NCBI RefSeq assembly: GCF_014904695.1
Contig: NZ_JACXXN010000023.1
Coordinates: 1-64,000, forward strand
DNA: 64,000 nt
From: Nostoc sp. MG11
GTDB lineage: Bacteria > Cyanobacteriota > Cyanobacteriia > Cyanobacteriales > Nostocaceae
Direction: 5' to 3'
Of the stretch, positions 48,229 through 57,347 are shown one piece after another (positions within the stretch are counted from its first letter, which is position 1; the number at the start of each line of letters is the position of its first letter). Made by a program: the position numbers and the translations under genes. Under the pieces are notes generated by a model. That model saw nothing but the letters and a program-made list of their open reading frames with translations, made no database searches and was not told where the DNA came from.

Positions 48229-49314
48229 ATGACTGATCTGCCACCCAACACTCAAAATCCTGATGATGCTACTAATGATGTAGCACAAGAATTTTTGCGA
48301 AAGCTGAGGCAAAAGCAAGGCAGCTGGGTGGAATGGGGAGTAGCGATCGCCTACTTGCAAAAAAACGGTTACAATCCCCAAGAAATCTTTGAGGCCACGG
48401 GATTTGAGCCGATTCAACAAAATCAGGTAGTCGTTGGTTCCCAAGTTTACAATTCTTTAGAAAAGTTCGGGGCATCGGAAGCGACGCGATCGCACTACAC
48501 TGCACGCGGTAGTGATATTTTGTACGAACTGCGTTTGCTTAATCAAGAAGAACGCGCCGGCGCCGCCGAACTTGCCTTCATCCACAAAATTGACGCCGAT
48601 GAAGCGCGAGAAGTGGCAAAATCAATCAAAGAGTTCTCCTATTTCCGCACTTTGCCAGAAGGGTTTTCTACCCATCCGGGAGATGCCGTTGCTTACCAAG
48701 CTTGGAAACTAGCACGCCAAAATACAGATTTACAACAGCGATCGCGCCTAATTGCTAAAGGCTTACGTTTCGCTCATACACCAACAGCAAGGCAACAAAT
48801 CGAACAACTATTGACTGATTTTAGTGTTGTTCCCAAGCGTCCAGCACCAATTTTGCCGTTTTATCGTCTGGAATCAGAAGAAGAATTACCCCGGATCGTC
48901 CCTGTGGTGGGCGAGTTACCGTTGACAAAACAAGAGTTGCAAGCTGTACCTTTGGTGACAGAAATTGAACCATTTCGGATGGTCAAGTTTTCTGGAGAGC
49001 AAGCTTGGGTTCCATTACCGGGTTGGCAAGTGTTATTGAGGGCAGAAGATCCAATAGTGATTTTAGCAAATAGCGATCGCTTACCCAACCAGACACAAAG
49101 CGAGCCAAAACCAGTGCTGGTAGTTATAGATCGCGCCCAACGCCAATGGGATGAATCCAGCTACTTTGTTGTTGAGAACTCTGGCGAATTAGATTTTCAG
49201 TGGTTTGAAACTGAGCCAGAAATTCCTCTGTTGGGGAAAATCATCATCATTGTACGTGCTAAGAGAATCCTCGATGAAGAACTAACCAAAGATTCTTGGC
49301 AGATTGACGAATAG
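48229..49314 (+). CDS. raf1: Rubisco accumulation factor 1
   Basis: 361 residues. Raf1 is an assembly chaperone that holds Rubisco large-subunit dimers until RbcS binds. The helical N-terminal domain (SWVEWGVAIAYLQKNGYNPQEIFEATGFEP, given here only as its first part SWVEWGVAIAYLQKNGY) and the Pro-rich linker leading to the beta-domain (ILPFYRLESEEELPRIVPVV) are recognisable. ATG 48229 is preferred to the GTG two codons earlier. Not linked to rbc genes, as usual for Raf1. Confidence 0.93.
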   Translation: MTDLPPNTQNPDDATNDVAQEFLRKLRQKQGSWVEWGVAIAYLQKNGYNPQEIFEATGFEPIQQNQVVVGSQVYNSLEKFGASEATRSHYTARGSDILYELRLLNQEERAGAAELAFIHKIDADEAREVAKSIKEFSYFRTLPEGFSTHPGDAVAYQAWKLARQNTDLQQRSRLIAKGLRFAHTPTARQQIEQLLTDFSVVPKRPAPILPFYRLESEEELPRIVPVVGELPLTKQELQAVPLVTEIEPFRMVKFSGEQAWVPLPGWQVLLRAEDPIVILANSDRLPNQTQSEPKPVLVVIDRAQRQWDESSYFVVENSGELDFQWFETEPEIPLLGKIIIIVRAKRILDEELTKDSWQIDE

Positions 49315-49375
49315 CGCTCAACAGTATTTTTAGCTGCCGTTATGTGGAAGCCAAATTTCTTGACACAGCAATTGA

Positions 49376-49387
49376 GTGCATATACAC
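49376..49387. promoter_or_regulatory. Putative MarR operator A
   Basis: GTGCATATACAC, one base from the perfect palindrome seen upstream of the next gene. TTGACA (49360-49365) lies 10 bp upstream, so the site overlaps the expected -10 region of the MarR promoter. Confidence 0.6.
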
Positions 49388-49394
49388 TTATTTT

Positions 49395-49853
49395 ATGGAA
49401 GACCAAGTTACTCAATTAGCCCAACTCAAAAAAGTTGGGACTACCTGTACCTGCTTTAATCTACGTAAAGCATCTCGTGTAATCACACACCTATTTGATG
49501 AGGTATTGCAACCAAGCGGGTTATTAGTGAATCAGTTTACCCTTATGGTTGCAATTAGCCTAGTTGGCTCGATGACGATCACGCACCTAGCCCAAGAATT
49601 AGTCCTGGATCGAACCACGCTGACACGCAACCTGAAGCCACTAGAAAGACAGGGGTTTATTCAAATTCAATCAGGACAGGATCAACGGATGCGGGTTGTA
49701 AGTTTAACACCTCAAGGACAGGAAGCTTTAGCGAAAGCATTGCCGCTATGGGACTTAGCACAGACTCGAATTGTTGAGCAATTAGGTCAAGAGCGGTGGA
49801 ATACGTTGTTATCTGGTTTATCTGACACCGTGTCCTTATTCCGCGACAGTTAA
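49395..49853 (+). CDS. MarR family transcriptional regulator
   Basis: 152 residues from the ATG at 49395 (MEDQVTQL). An upstream ATG at 49344 is in frame but precedes a TTGACA-like box and the operator, so it is less likely. The winged helix contains MTITHLAQELVLDRTTLTRNLKPLERQGFIQIQ and DQRMRVVSLTPQGQEAL, of which the recognition helix DRTTLTRNLKPLE is the key part. Cys-rich N-terminus (TTCTCF) might sense redox state or metals. A palindrome overlaps its promoter and another precedes the iron-sulfur gene, so both are probably controlled by it. Confidence 0.92.
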   Translation: MEDQVTQLAQLKKVGTTCTCFNLRKASRVITHLFDEVLQPSGLLVNQFTLMVAISLVGSMTITHLAQELVLDRTTLTRNLKPLERQGFIQIQSGQDQRMRVVSLTPQGQEALAKALPLWDLAQTRIVEQLGQERWNTLLSGLSDTVSLFRDS

Positions 49854-49870
49854 ATTTTTTTGAGTAAAAA

Positions 49871-49882
49871 GTGTATATACAC
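49871..49882. promoter_or_regulatory. Putative MarR operator B
   Basis: GTGTATATACAC, a perfect 12-bp palindrome between the MarR stop (49853) and the start of the iron-sulfur gene (49909). An AGGAGAGG ribosome site follows. Confidence 0.65.
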
Positions 49883-49908
49883 ATATTTAATTAATTAGGA
49901 GAGGTTGT

Positions 49909-51249
49909 ATGTCTAAATTCGATAACCACCAGACTGTGAAAAAGTTTCGGGAGCAGAACCCACTTGATAATTCCACGCCAGTTTCTCCTTTAGATGCAGA
50001 TTGGCTTCGTCGTTTGTGTTTAGAGATGGGGGCGGATGATGTTGGCTTTGTTGAGATTGATCGCCAAGAGATTGCCGATCAACGCCAAGACATCCTTGTT
50101 GCTTTCCCGCCGACAAAAACACTAGTTAGTTTTGTGTGCCGGATGAACCGCGAAAATGTCCGTAGTCCAGCGCGATCGGTAGCCAACGTGGAATTTCATA
50201 CTACAGGCGATGAAGTCAACCAAATTGGACGTGAGATTGTCGCTACCCTTGAGCAAAAGGGCATTCGAGCCTTAAACCCAGCAATGGGTTTTCCGATGGA
50301 AATGGATCGCTTCCCTGGCAAAATTTGGGTTGTTTCCCACAAACCCGTAGCGGTTGCAGCCGGTTTAGGACACATGGGAATTCACCGCAACGTCATTCAT
50401 CCCAAATTTGGCAACTTCATTTTACTGGGGACAATTTTAATAGATGCTGAAGTGACAGCATATAACAGACCAATTGACTACAATCCTTGCTTGGAATGCA
50501 AATTATGCGTAGTAGCCTGTCCAGTGGGAGCCATTGGTATGGATGGTCACTTTAATTTCTCAGCTTGTTACACTCACAATTATCGAGAGTTTATGGGAGG
50601 ATTCACAGACTGGGTTGAAGATATTGCTGAGAGTAAAAATGCCCGTGACTACCGCCAAAAAGTGAATGATTCAGAATCAGCATCCATGTGGCAAAGTCTT
50701 AGTTTTAAGCCTAATTACAAAGCAGCTTATTGTGTGGCTGCTTGTCCAGCAGGGGAAGATGTGATTGGTCAATTCTTGAGGAATAAAAAAGAGTTTGTTC
50801 AAGAAGTAGTTAAACCTTTGCAGGATAAAGAAGAAACTATCTATGTCGTTCCCGGTTCTGACGCAGAAGCTTTTGTAGAGCGCCGATTTCCTCACAAGAA
50901 AGTTAAGCAAGTTAGTAATGGTATTCACCCTAATTCTATTCGCGGGTTTCTATTCGGGTTGCCTCTTTTATTCCAACGTAATCAATCAAAAGGTTTGGAT
51001 GTCACCTACCATTTTACATTTACTGGTGCAGAAGAATGCCAGGCAACAGTGATTATTAAAAATAAGACAATTCAAGTGCTAGATAATCATGTTGGAACAG
51101 CCAATATTCATGTTACTGCCGATACCGAAACTTGGTTGCGTTTTCTAGCTAAGGAAAAGAATATTGTTTGGGCGTTAGTGCAAAGAAAAATTCGGATTAA
51201 GGGGTCACTACAATTACTTCAGGCTTTTGGAAAATGTTTTCCTTCATAA
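49909..51249 (+). CDS. Iron-sulfur protein with QueG-like core and C-terminal SCP2-like domain
   Basis: 446 residues. The core resembles the epoxyqueuosine-reductase/reductive-dehalogenase fold with two 4Fe-4S clusters: Cys194-x2-Cys197-x2-Cys200-x3-Cys204 (CLECKLCVVACP) and Cys220 plus Cys275-x3-Cys279 (CVAACPAGED). GLGHMGIHRNVIHPKFGNF is the cofactor-binding part of the family. From about residue 340 there is an SCP2 sterol-carrier-like domain (YHFTFTGAEECQATVIIKN...IHVTADTETWLRFL). This fusion suggests a hydrophobic or lipid-like substrate. MarR-controlled. Substrate unknown. Confidence 0.85.
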   Translation: MSKFDNHQTVKKFREQNPLDNSTPVSPLDADWLRRLCLEMGADDVGFVEIDRQEIADQRQDILVAFPPTKTLVSFVCRMNRENVRSPARSVANVEFHTTGDEVNQIGREIVATLEQKGIRALNPAMGFPMEMDRFPGKIWVVSHKPVAVAAGLGHMGIHRNVIHPKFGNFILLGTILIDAEVTAYNRPIDYNPCLECKLCVVACPVGAIGMDGHFNFSACYTHNYREFMGGFTDWVEDIAESKNARDYRQKVNDSESASMWQSLSFKPNYKAAYCVAACPAGEDVIGQFLRNKKEFVQEVVKPLQDKEETIYVVPGSDAEAFVERRFPHKKVKQVSNGIHPNSIRGFLFGLPLLFQRNQSKGLDVTYHFTFTGAEECQATVIIKNKTIQVLDNHVGTANIHVTADTETWLRFLAKEKNIVWALVQRKIRIKGSLQLLQAFGKCFPS

Positions 51250-52926
51250 ATTACTGCACCGATAAAGCTGATAAGGAACACCTATGCGGTAGTGCTGCGC
51301 GGCATCTATGATGCAAGTTTGTCCAGAAAGTTCTAGACGCTGCGGATAATCCCGTTTTCTGATTCCAGGCCCAACAACCCATAAATTTAGCTTAGATGTT
51401 GCTGGTATAGGCAGTTGGGAAAGGTTTTGCCAAACAGCAGATAAGTCAGGGGATTTCTGTAAAAATGCAAAACTATCAGAGTCAATATATGAATTCAAAA
51501 CTTTGGTATCCGTTGAAGTTTGACTTCTAAGTTGTTCTAATGCTGTAGCAAAACTTAATCCCAGCGCCACATCCTGATAATTGCTATATCCCACTACTAG
51601 CATGATTGGTACAGAAGGTTCCAGGTTCATATTTTGGGCAACTTGCTCAGGCTGGAAGGGCTTTTGAAAAACTAAATTAGAAACAACAAAAATACAACTA
51701 ATTAAACCAACAAGTAAAAATATAAATACAGAATTGAGGTTATTTTTAATTCCAAAACTGGCTGCTATGAGGGCGCAAAAGCTAGGATAGTAAACAAAGT
51801 TGTAGCGTGGGACAACGGTAATATCTTTACCTAAAAAATAAACAATAATCAAGAACTGTAATAAGACGAAAATAGTAAAACTTAAAAGTGTGAAAGTTGC
51901 TAAATAAGTTGTACTTTGTAACCACAGCAGTTTTAAACCTTTGAAAACTTGTCTTCCTACCCAAATAGCAAATATCACCATTAAAAAGCCATAAATAACT
52001 GTAATTGGCAAAGGCTGATTTTCTACAGGTAGAGCAATCATCATTAACACCCAGCTAATAAGAGTTTGATATAAAGGTGCAATGTGAGTAGGAGACGGTA
52101 GCCAACTGGTTTCAGAACGCCGAACATGGCTCAATATCATTAGCAGCCAGGGAATGAAGCTAATTACAATACCACTAGTAGAAAAAATCAGGGCTAGCCA
52201 AACTTGGTGTTTGTTAATTATTTTTGCCTTACCCCAGTACATCAGCACAATTAGTGTTGCAATTTCAGCGATGAAAGCTAGAGCAAAAAAGTAGTGAACA
52301 TAAAGACCAATGCTATTAATAATTGCCCATAACAGCCAAACCCAAAATCTAATACGAGCTCGCTCAAACATATCCTGCTGAATTTGGACTAACCCTAATA
52401 ACGCTAAAGTTATAAGCAGCATGGGCATGGTATAATGACGTGCTTCTTGGGAAAGGTAAACAGCAAAGGGAGAAACAGCCATGATTGCTGCTGCCATGAT
52501 TGCAGATGTTTTGGAAAAGGCAATACGATTGACAGCATAAATTGCCGCGCTCGCACCTACACCAAATAAAGCTGGTAGCGATCGCAATTTTTCCACCCAC
52601 TCTGATCCTAAAGGAGTCATCCACCCTAACCAGCTATACATACTGCAAAAAAATAGCGGTGGATGCGTAGACTGGGTAGTAACATTTTCGGCAATTTGAG
52701 AACAACTCACCCCAGGTTGGAAAGTAAAAATCTCCTGCACGCGCTCCAGAGGAAACACAACATCCAAAGGTAAGTCATTGTAATTTTTTCCCAAGCTGAA
52801 AATGGCAGTAATTATCTCATCCATCCATAAAGGTTTTAAACCTAAATGCCAAAAGCGCAAGATCGTACCAATTACAATCACCCCAGCCAAACCCAGATAA
52901 TGTAGATAAAGTCTGTGATTTGTCAT
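51244..52926 (-). CDS. Glycosyltransferase family 39-like membrane protein
   Basis: 560 residues, about 11-12 membrane helices. The first loop carries the catalytic acid region LGLKPLWMDEIITAIFSLG, as in the PMT/ArnT-type GT-C enzymes that use polyprenyl-phosphate sugars. The second half is a periplasmic domain of about 150 residues with no named fold. The stop codon overlaps the convergent iron-sulfur gene by 6 bp. Substrates are unknown; it could act on lipids or proteins outside the membrane. The GT2 at 8598 could supply a polyprenyl-phosphate sugar donor, but they are not linked. Confidence 0.85.
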   Translation of the reverse strand: MTNHRLYLHYLGLAGVIVIGTILRFWHLGLKPLWMDEIITAIFSLGKNYNDLPLDVVFPLERVQEIFTFQPGVSCSQIAENVTTQSTHPPLFFCSMYSWLGWMTPLGSEWVEKLRSLPALFGVGASAAIYAVNRIAFSKTSAIMAAAIMAVSPFAVYLSQEARHYTMPMLLITLALLGLVQIQQDMFERARIRFWVWLLWAIINSIGLYVHYFFALAFIAEIATLIVLMYWGKAKIINKHQVWLALIFSTSGIVISFIPWLLMILSHVRRSETSWLPSPTHIAPLYQTLISWVLMMIALPVENQPLPITVIYGFLMVIFAIWVGRQVFKGLKLLWLQSTTYLATFTLLSFTIFVLLQFLIIVYFLGKDITVVPRYNFVYYPSFCALIAASFGIKNNLNSVFIFLLVGLISCIFVVSNLVFQKPFQPEQVAQNMNLEPSVPIMLVVGYSNYQDVALGLSFATALEQLRSQTSTDTKVLNSYIDSDSFAFLQKSPDLSAVWQNLSQLPIPATSKLNLWVVGPGIRKRDYPQRLELSGQTCIIDAAQHYRIGVPYQLYRCSNL

Positions 52927-53036
52927 TATTTAGTTATTAGGAATCTATAAAAACAGTAAACAGTTATCAGTGAACAATGACAATTGATAACTGATAACTG
53001 TGGTTTGGAAATTACATTCAAAATCTAAAATTTTAT

Positions 53037-55520
53037 ATGTCAGACGCTAATTTTACCGCCACTGCGCCTCAAGAATCTCTCCACTCACAATTATCTCAGC
53101 CATCGCCTATTACTTTGCTGCGGGAGAAAACTTTAGCAATCCGCAACAGTCTGCGTCCCGGACAACAACAAATGGCTGACTGGAAATCTGGGCCACTGGC
53201 TATTTCCGCCGTTCCTGGTGCTGGTAAATCCACGGGTATGGCGGCGGCGGCGGCGATCGCGATCGCACGTCAGTACGAAAGTTCTGCTACTTCACGCTCA
53301 TTTTCCCGTCGTCAGTTGGTGGTTGTGACTTTTACTCGCTCCGCCGCCGCCAATATTAAAGCGAAGATCCGTAAATATTTACGAGATGAATTATCTTTAC
53401 CTCAGACGGGTTTTGCTGTCTATACCTTGCATGGTTTGGCATTAAATATTGCCAGCCGTCATTCTGACTTATCAGGTTTACAGCTAGAAAATGTCACATT
53501 AATCACCCCAAGCCAAAGTCATCGCTTCATCCGAACTGCTGTAGAACAGTGGATTGCTAATAATCCAGGACGTTATTCTCGATTACTGGAAGGTCATCAA
53601 TTTGATGGTGAAGAGACAGAAAGATTGCGTCGCCAGTCGGTACTGCGGACAGAAGTATTGCCGGAATTGGCGATTACGGTAATTCATGAAGCAAAAAGTT
53701 CGGGTATATCGCCAGAGAAGCTGCGGGAGTGGAGTCAACAAACCACAGATGAATATACAATTTTGCGAGTTGCATCTGGTTTGTACGAGCAGTATCAAAA
53801 TTTAATGCGATCGCGTGACTTCATCGACTATGACGATATGATTTTAGCCGCGCTGCGCGTTTTGGAAAACGACAGCGCCCGTCGCATTGAGCAAAATCAA
53901 GTTTTCGCCGTCTTTGAAGACGAAGCCCAAGATTCTAGTCCCTTACAGACGCAGCTTTTAGAAATTTTGGCGAGTGACTCTTTGGAAGAGGGGGAGCAGG
54001 CGGACAATAATAACTCAGCACGGGCTAAACGCCCCGCTACCGCTAACAGCACTCAGCACTCAGGACTAAATTTAGTGCGAGTTGGTGATCCCAACCAAGC
54101 GATTAACTCTACATTTACCCCAGCTGATCCGATTTATTTCCGGCAATTTTGCGAAGAGTGCGATCGCGCCGAACGATTAGCAACAATGGATCAAGCTGGT
54201 CGCAGTACTAGAATTATCATTGAAGCTGCTAACTTTGCTCTCAAATGGGTGAATAGTTTTTATGGAGTCAAGGGTCAAGAGTTAGGAGACAGTAGTTATT
54301 ATTCTCCCCCTGCTTCCCCTGCTCCTCATCCCCCACTCCCTTTTCGTCCTCAAGCAATTCACCCTGTTAACCTTGGCGACCCTCAACTTAATGCCAACCC
54401 AGCACCAGTAGGAAGAGGATTAGAACTGTATACTCCCCGTGACATTCATCACACAAGTGAATTGCTGTCCCAGAGGGTGATCGAGTTATTTGCCCAAGAC
54501 CCAACACAAGTCAGTGCAGCGGTTTTAGTGCGAGAAAATCGTCAAGGACGTTGGCTAGCAGAGGCTCTAACACCTGTGTGTAAGGAGCATAAAATTACAC
54601 TTTATGATGTGGGAGAACGCGATCGCCGCTCTCATGTCCCGCAAGAAATTTTGGCATTACTCCAATTTTGCGATCGCCCCCACTCTCCTGATTACCTCAA
54701 AGCAGCTTTAGAAGCCTTGGTGCAGCGCCAGTTAATTCCTACCCAAGACCTCAACGCCCTTGCTAGTCTCCCAGAAGAATTTTTATATCCTGGCCCTCTG
54801 GCTCCACCTCAACCAGAAGCAGTACAAAAAGCCTCACACTTGTGCCGCAGTTTACTCCGCGCTCGCTTAGAACTGCCTCTGTACCAACTAATTTCCTTCC
54901 TCGCCTTAACATTAAACTACGACCAAGCAGAACTGGCGACTGCTGACAAACTTGCAGAAAGGGTAAATCAGCAAATAGCCGGCAATAGTTCGATGAGCGC
55001 GATGCTCTCAACCTTAAGTGAAATCGTTAGTTCAGAACGGTTTGAACCTGTGGAAACTGATGATTCGGAAGCACGTTACACCCGTACTGGCCAGCTGACG
55101 ATTATTACCATGCATAAAGCCAAAGGGTTGGACTGGGACTATGTGTTTCTTCCCTTTCTGCACGAAAACTTGATTCCTGGTAGGTTTTGGGTTCCGCCTC
55201 AAAGCCAGTTTTTAGGCGACTTTACTCTGTCAGAAGTGGCTCGCGCCCAAATTCGCGCCGCTCTCCACGGAGAATCTGATATACCGGATGTGGTACAAGC
55301 GTGGGAACAAGCAAAACACCTGAAAACTGCTGAGGAGTATCGTTTGCTCTACGTTGCAATGACACGGACAAAGCGCCTGTTATGGATGTCAGCAGCCCAG
55401 AAAGCGCCCTTTACTTGGAGTAAACCAGAGAATTTACAAGAACAAGCTGCTTGTCCTGTGTTTGGAGCATTAAAACGCCAGTTTCCCGAATGTGTAATGA
55501 ATCTAATGGCATCTAAGTAA
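53037..55520 (+). CDS. UvrD/Rep-like ATP-dependent DNA helicase (SF1)
   Basis: 827 residues. Motif I AVPGAGKST, motif Ia VVTFTRSAAANIKAKIR, motif II VFEDEAQDSSPLQ (DEAQ), motif III VGDPNQAINSTF, motif IV/Va TIITMHKAKGLDWDYVF, motif VI LLYVAMTRTKRLLWM. The DEAQ box and large size fit the UvrD family. Two in-frame inserts look like absorbed intergenic repeats: residues about 319-340 (contains the 29-bp repeat at 54013-54041) and about 410-440 (GVKGQELGDSSYYSPP then a Pro-rich run). Both lie outside the listed motifs. Direct function in repair or replication restart is inferred. Confidence 0.92.
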   Translation: MSDANFTATAPQESLHSQLSQPSPITLLREKTLAIRNSLRPGQQQMADWKSGPLAISAVPGAGKSTGMAAAAAIAIARQYESSATSRSFSRRQLVVVTFTRSAAANIKAKIRKYLRDELSLPQTGFAVYTLHGLALNIASRHSDLSGLQLENVTLITPSQSHRFIRTAVEQWIANNPGRYSRLLEGHQFDGEETERLRRQSVLRTEVLPELAITVIHEAKSSGISPEKLREWSQQTTDEYTILRVASGLYEQYQNLMRSRDFIDYDDMILAALRVLENDSARRIEQNQVFAVFEDEAQDSSPLQTQLLEILASDSLEEGEQADNNNSARAKRPATANSTQHSGLNLVRVGDPNQAINSTFTPADPIYFRQFCEECDRAERLATMDQAGRSTRIIIEAANFALKWVNSFYGVKGQELGDSSYYSPPASPAPHPPLPFRPQAIHPVNLGDPQLNANPAPVGRGLELYTPRDIHHTSELLSQRVIELFAQDPTQVSAAVLVRENRQGRWLAEALTPVCKEHKITLYDVGERDRRSHVPQEILALLQFCDRPHSPDYLKAALEALVQRQLIPTQDLNALASLPEEFLYPGPLAPPQPEAVQKASHLCRSLLRARLELPLYQLISFLALTLNYDQAELATADKLAERVNQQIAGNSSMSAMLSTLSEIVSSERFEPVETDDSEARYTRTGQLTIITMHKAKGLDWDYVFLPFLHENLIPGRFWVPPQSQFLGDFTLSEVARAQIRAALHGESDIPDVVQAWEQAKHLKTAEEYRLLYVAMTRTKRLLWMSAAQKAPFTWSKPENLQEQAACPVFGALKRQFPECVMNLMASK
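54013..54041. repeat. 29-bp dispersed repeat, copy inside helicase gene
   Basis: Exact reverse complement of 58171-58199. The unit reads ACTCAGCACGGGCTAAACGC then CCCGCTACC. It is translated as part of an in-frame insert. Confidence 0.9.
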
Positions 55521-55648
55521 GCTGTTAGGTATTTAATTTGCTAGTACGCCCTTGAAATAATTGAACGGAAACTGCATTTAGAGTATGGCGTCAAAAGAAC
55601 TATTGCCCACAGTAGCTATATTTCCTGTTCAATTTTCAAGGTATCTTT

Positions 55649-56380
55649 ATGAAATCTATTGTCAAGCTATGTTCTCTTACTAACAACACCAGCAATTTTT
55701 CTAAAAATTTTGTATTGACTCTCACGTTAACGAGTTTGCTCTCTTGTGGATTCGGACTTAGTGCTAATTATGCGGCTGAGGCTATTCCTCATGCAGAACA
55801 GATACAATCACAAAGCCCACATAGATCAAATAGATTACCAAGAGCCGTTGCCAGAGCAGTGTTACGCGATGCTTCCAAGCGTTCTGGGCAAGCAATTGCT
55901 AATTTAAAAATCACTCAATTCAAATCACAGACCTTTGGAAATCCCTGTATTTTCAACTTTGGTGAAATTTGTACTAGAGAATATAACCCGATCAAGGGCT
56001 GGCAAGTAATTGTACGAGTTCAACAGCAATTTTGGACTTATCATGTGAATCAATCTGGCTCACAAATCGTTTTAGATCCGAAAGCCAATGTATCGGGTGC
56101 CACTCAATTGCCAAAAGCGATCGCAGATGCAATTTTAGGCGATGCATCAAAGCGTTCTGGGGTAGCAACGACTGATTTAAAAATTACTCAAGCGACACCA
56201 AAAACCTTTGGAAATCCCTGTCAATTCAACTTTGGTGAAATCTGCACCCAGCAGTTTGACCCTGTTGAAGGCTGGGAAGTGATTGTCAGGATTAAGAAGC
56301 AATCTTGGACTTATCATGTGAATCAATCTGGCTCACAAATCGTTTTAGATCCGCAAGTCAGAGCCACTAGTAAAAGTTAA
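55649..56380 (+). CDS. Secreted protein with two tandem about 80-residue repeats
   Basis: 243 residues. N-terminal signal peptide (hydrophobic LTLTLTSLLSCGFGLSANYAAEA). Two copies of one domain follow, at about 65-145 and 152-235. Each has LP(R/K)A(V/I)A.A(I/V)L.DASKRSG, LKITQ, TFGNPC.FNFGEIC, GW(Q/E)VIVR and WTYHVNQSGSQIVLDP. Both copies keep a Cys pair (NPC...EIC) suited to a disulfide. The 3' 40 bases of the two repeats are identical. I do not recognise the family by name; similar repeats occur in cyanobacterial secreted proteins of unknown function. Confidence 0.75.
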   Translation: MKSIVKLCSLTNNTSNFSKNFVLTLTLTSLLSCGFGLSANYAAEAIPHAEQIQSQSPHRSNRLPRAVARAVLRDASKRSGQAIANLKITQFKSQTFGNPCIFNFGEICTREYNPIKGWQVIVRVQQQFWTYHVNQSGSQIVLDPKANVSGATQLPKAIADAILGDASKRSGVATTDLKITQATPKTFGNPCQFNFGEICTQQFDPVEGWEVIVRIKKQSWTYHVNQSGSQIVLDPQVRATSKS

Positions 56381-56384
56381 ATTA

Positions 56385-56648
56385 TTACTGAGTTTTGTTA
56401 ATATCCTCACACTGTGCTTTTGCCATCACAGCACGGATACAATCATTTTTACCATTGGTATAAGCCTCGCGATCGCTCCGAAAACTTGCCGCCAAGCGGC
56501 GCTTTGGTTTAGCAGCCATTCCTGGTATTGCAGTACTACCTATATCTACAACTAAATCATTGCCCAACACTTGCTAAATACGCGCAGCTTCTTGTTCAAA
56601 CAAGGTCTGCTAACGCGGGTCATATTCGACTATATTTATTTCATCCAT
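56385..56648 (-). pseudogene. GrpB (UPF0157) family pseudogene with internal deletion
   Basis: From ATG 56648 the frame reads MDEINIVEYDPR, stop, QTLFEQEAARI, stop, QVLGNDLVVDIGSTAIPGMA, AKPKRRLAASFRSDREAYTNGKNDCIRAVMAKAQ. The first part is the GrpB N-terminus (Y-x-P-x-W, GSTAIPG-x-AAKP) and the last part is its C-terminus (LA-x-x-x-R-x-DREAYT-x-x-K). The middle, roughly 100 codons, is missing, joining AAKP to KRRLA. Two in-frame stops make it non-functional. Intact GrpB proteins are nucleotidyltransferase-fold proteins of about 170 residues. Confidence 0.8.
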
Positions 56649-56759
56649 AAGTGAAGGTAATGTTATCTGCACTTAAAGTAGTTAAATCCTTTACTTAATT
56701 GCTATTCAAGTAATTTTAATAGTATATAATTATGGATCGTGTCGAATTAAAGCCAGCCC

Positions 56760-56957
56760 ATGCCTAAACTAAAGACTCGTAAAGCAGCGGCAAAGCGATT
56801 CCGTGCCACCGGCACAGGTAAAATCGTCCGTCGGAAAGCCTTTAAAAACCACCTTCTAGAGCATAAAAGTTCCAATAAGAAGCGTAACCTGTCCAAGACT
56901 GCACTTGTACATGAACGCGATGAAGATAATGTACGCTTGATGCTCCCATATTTGTAA
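56760..56957 (+). CDS. rpmI: Ribosomal protein bL35
   Basis: 65 residues, basic: [20 protein letters not shown], then [18 protein letters not shown], the family signature. A large-subunit protein that sits deep in the ribosome. ATG start; 21 bp before rplT. The standard bacterial infC-rpmI-rplT order is missing infC here. Confidence 0.98.
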   Translation: MPKLKTRKAAAKRFRATGTGKIVRRKAFKNHLLEHKSSNKKRNLSKTALVHERDEDNVRLMLPYL

Positions 56958-56978
56958 GTCCTTCAGGAATATTAAGTT

Positions 56979-57335
56979 ATGACACGGGTAAAACGCGGTA
57001 ATGTCGCTCGTAAACGCCGCAATAAAATTCTCAAACTAGCTAAAGGTTTTCGCGGTTCTCACTCAACTCTGTTTAGAACCGCCAACCAACAAGTGATGAA
57101 GGCACTACGGAGTGCCTACCGCGATCGCAAAAACAAAAAACGCGATTTTCGCCGCCTCTGGATCACCCGCATCAACGCTGCTGCTAGGCTACACGGCATG
57201 AGTTACAGTCAGTTAATCGGCAACCTGAAAAAAGCCGATATCCAACTAAATCGCAAGATGTTGGCACAATTGGCAGTTCTCGATCCAGCAAGCTTCGGCA
57301 AAGTTGCTGAGTTGGCCAGTCAAGCTAAAGGATAA
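56979..57335 (+). CDS. rplT: Ribosomal protein bL20
   Basis: 118 residues. [20 protein letters not shown], the [20 protein letters not shown] region and the Arg/Lys-rich helix ([20 protein letters not shown]) are diagnostic. bL20 is needed for early 50S assembly. In many bacteria it represses its own operon by binding the leader; no such leader structure was searched for here. Followed 12 bp later by a solute-binding protein gene, possibly on the same transcript. Confidence 0.98.
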   Translation: MTRVKRGNVARKRRNKILKLAKGFRGSHSTLFRTANQQVMKALRSAYRDRKNKKRDFRRLWITRINAAARLHGMSYSQLIGNLKKADIQLNRKMLAQLAVLDPASFGKVAELASQAKG

Positions 57336-57347
57336 AGGTGGTAACGG

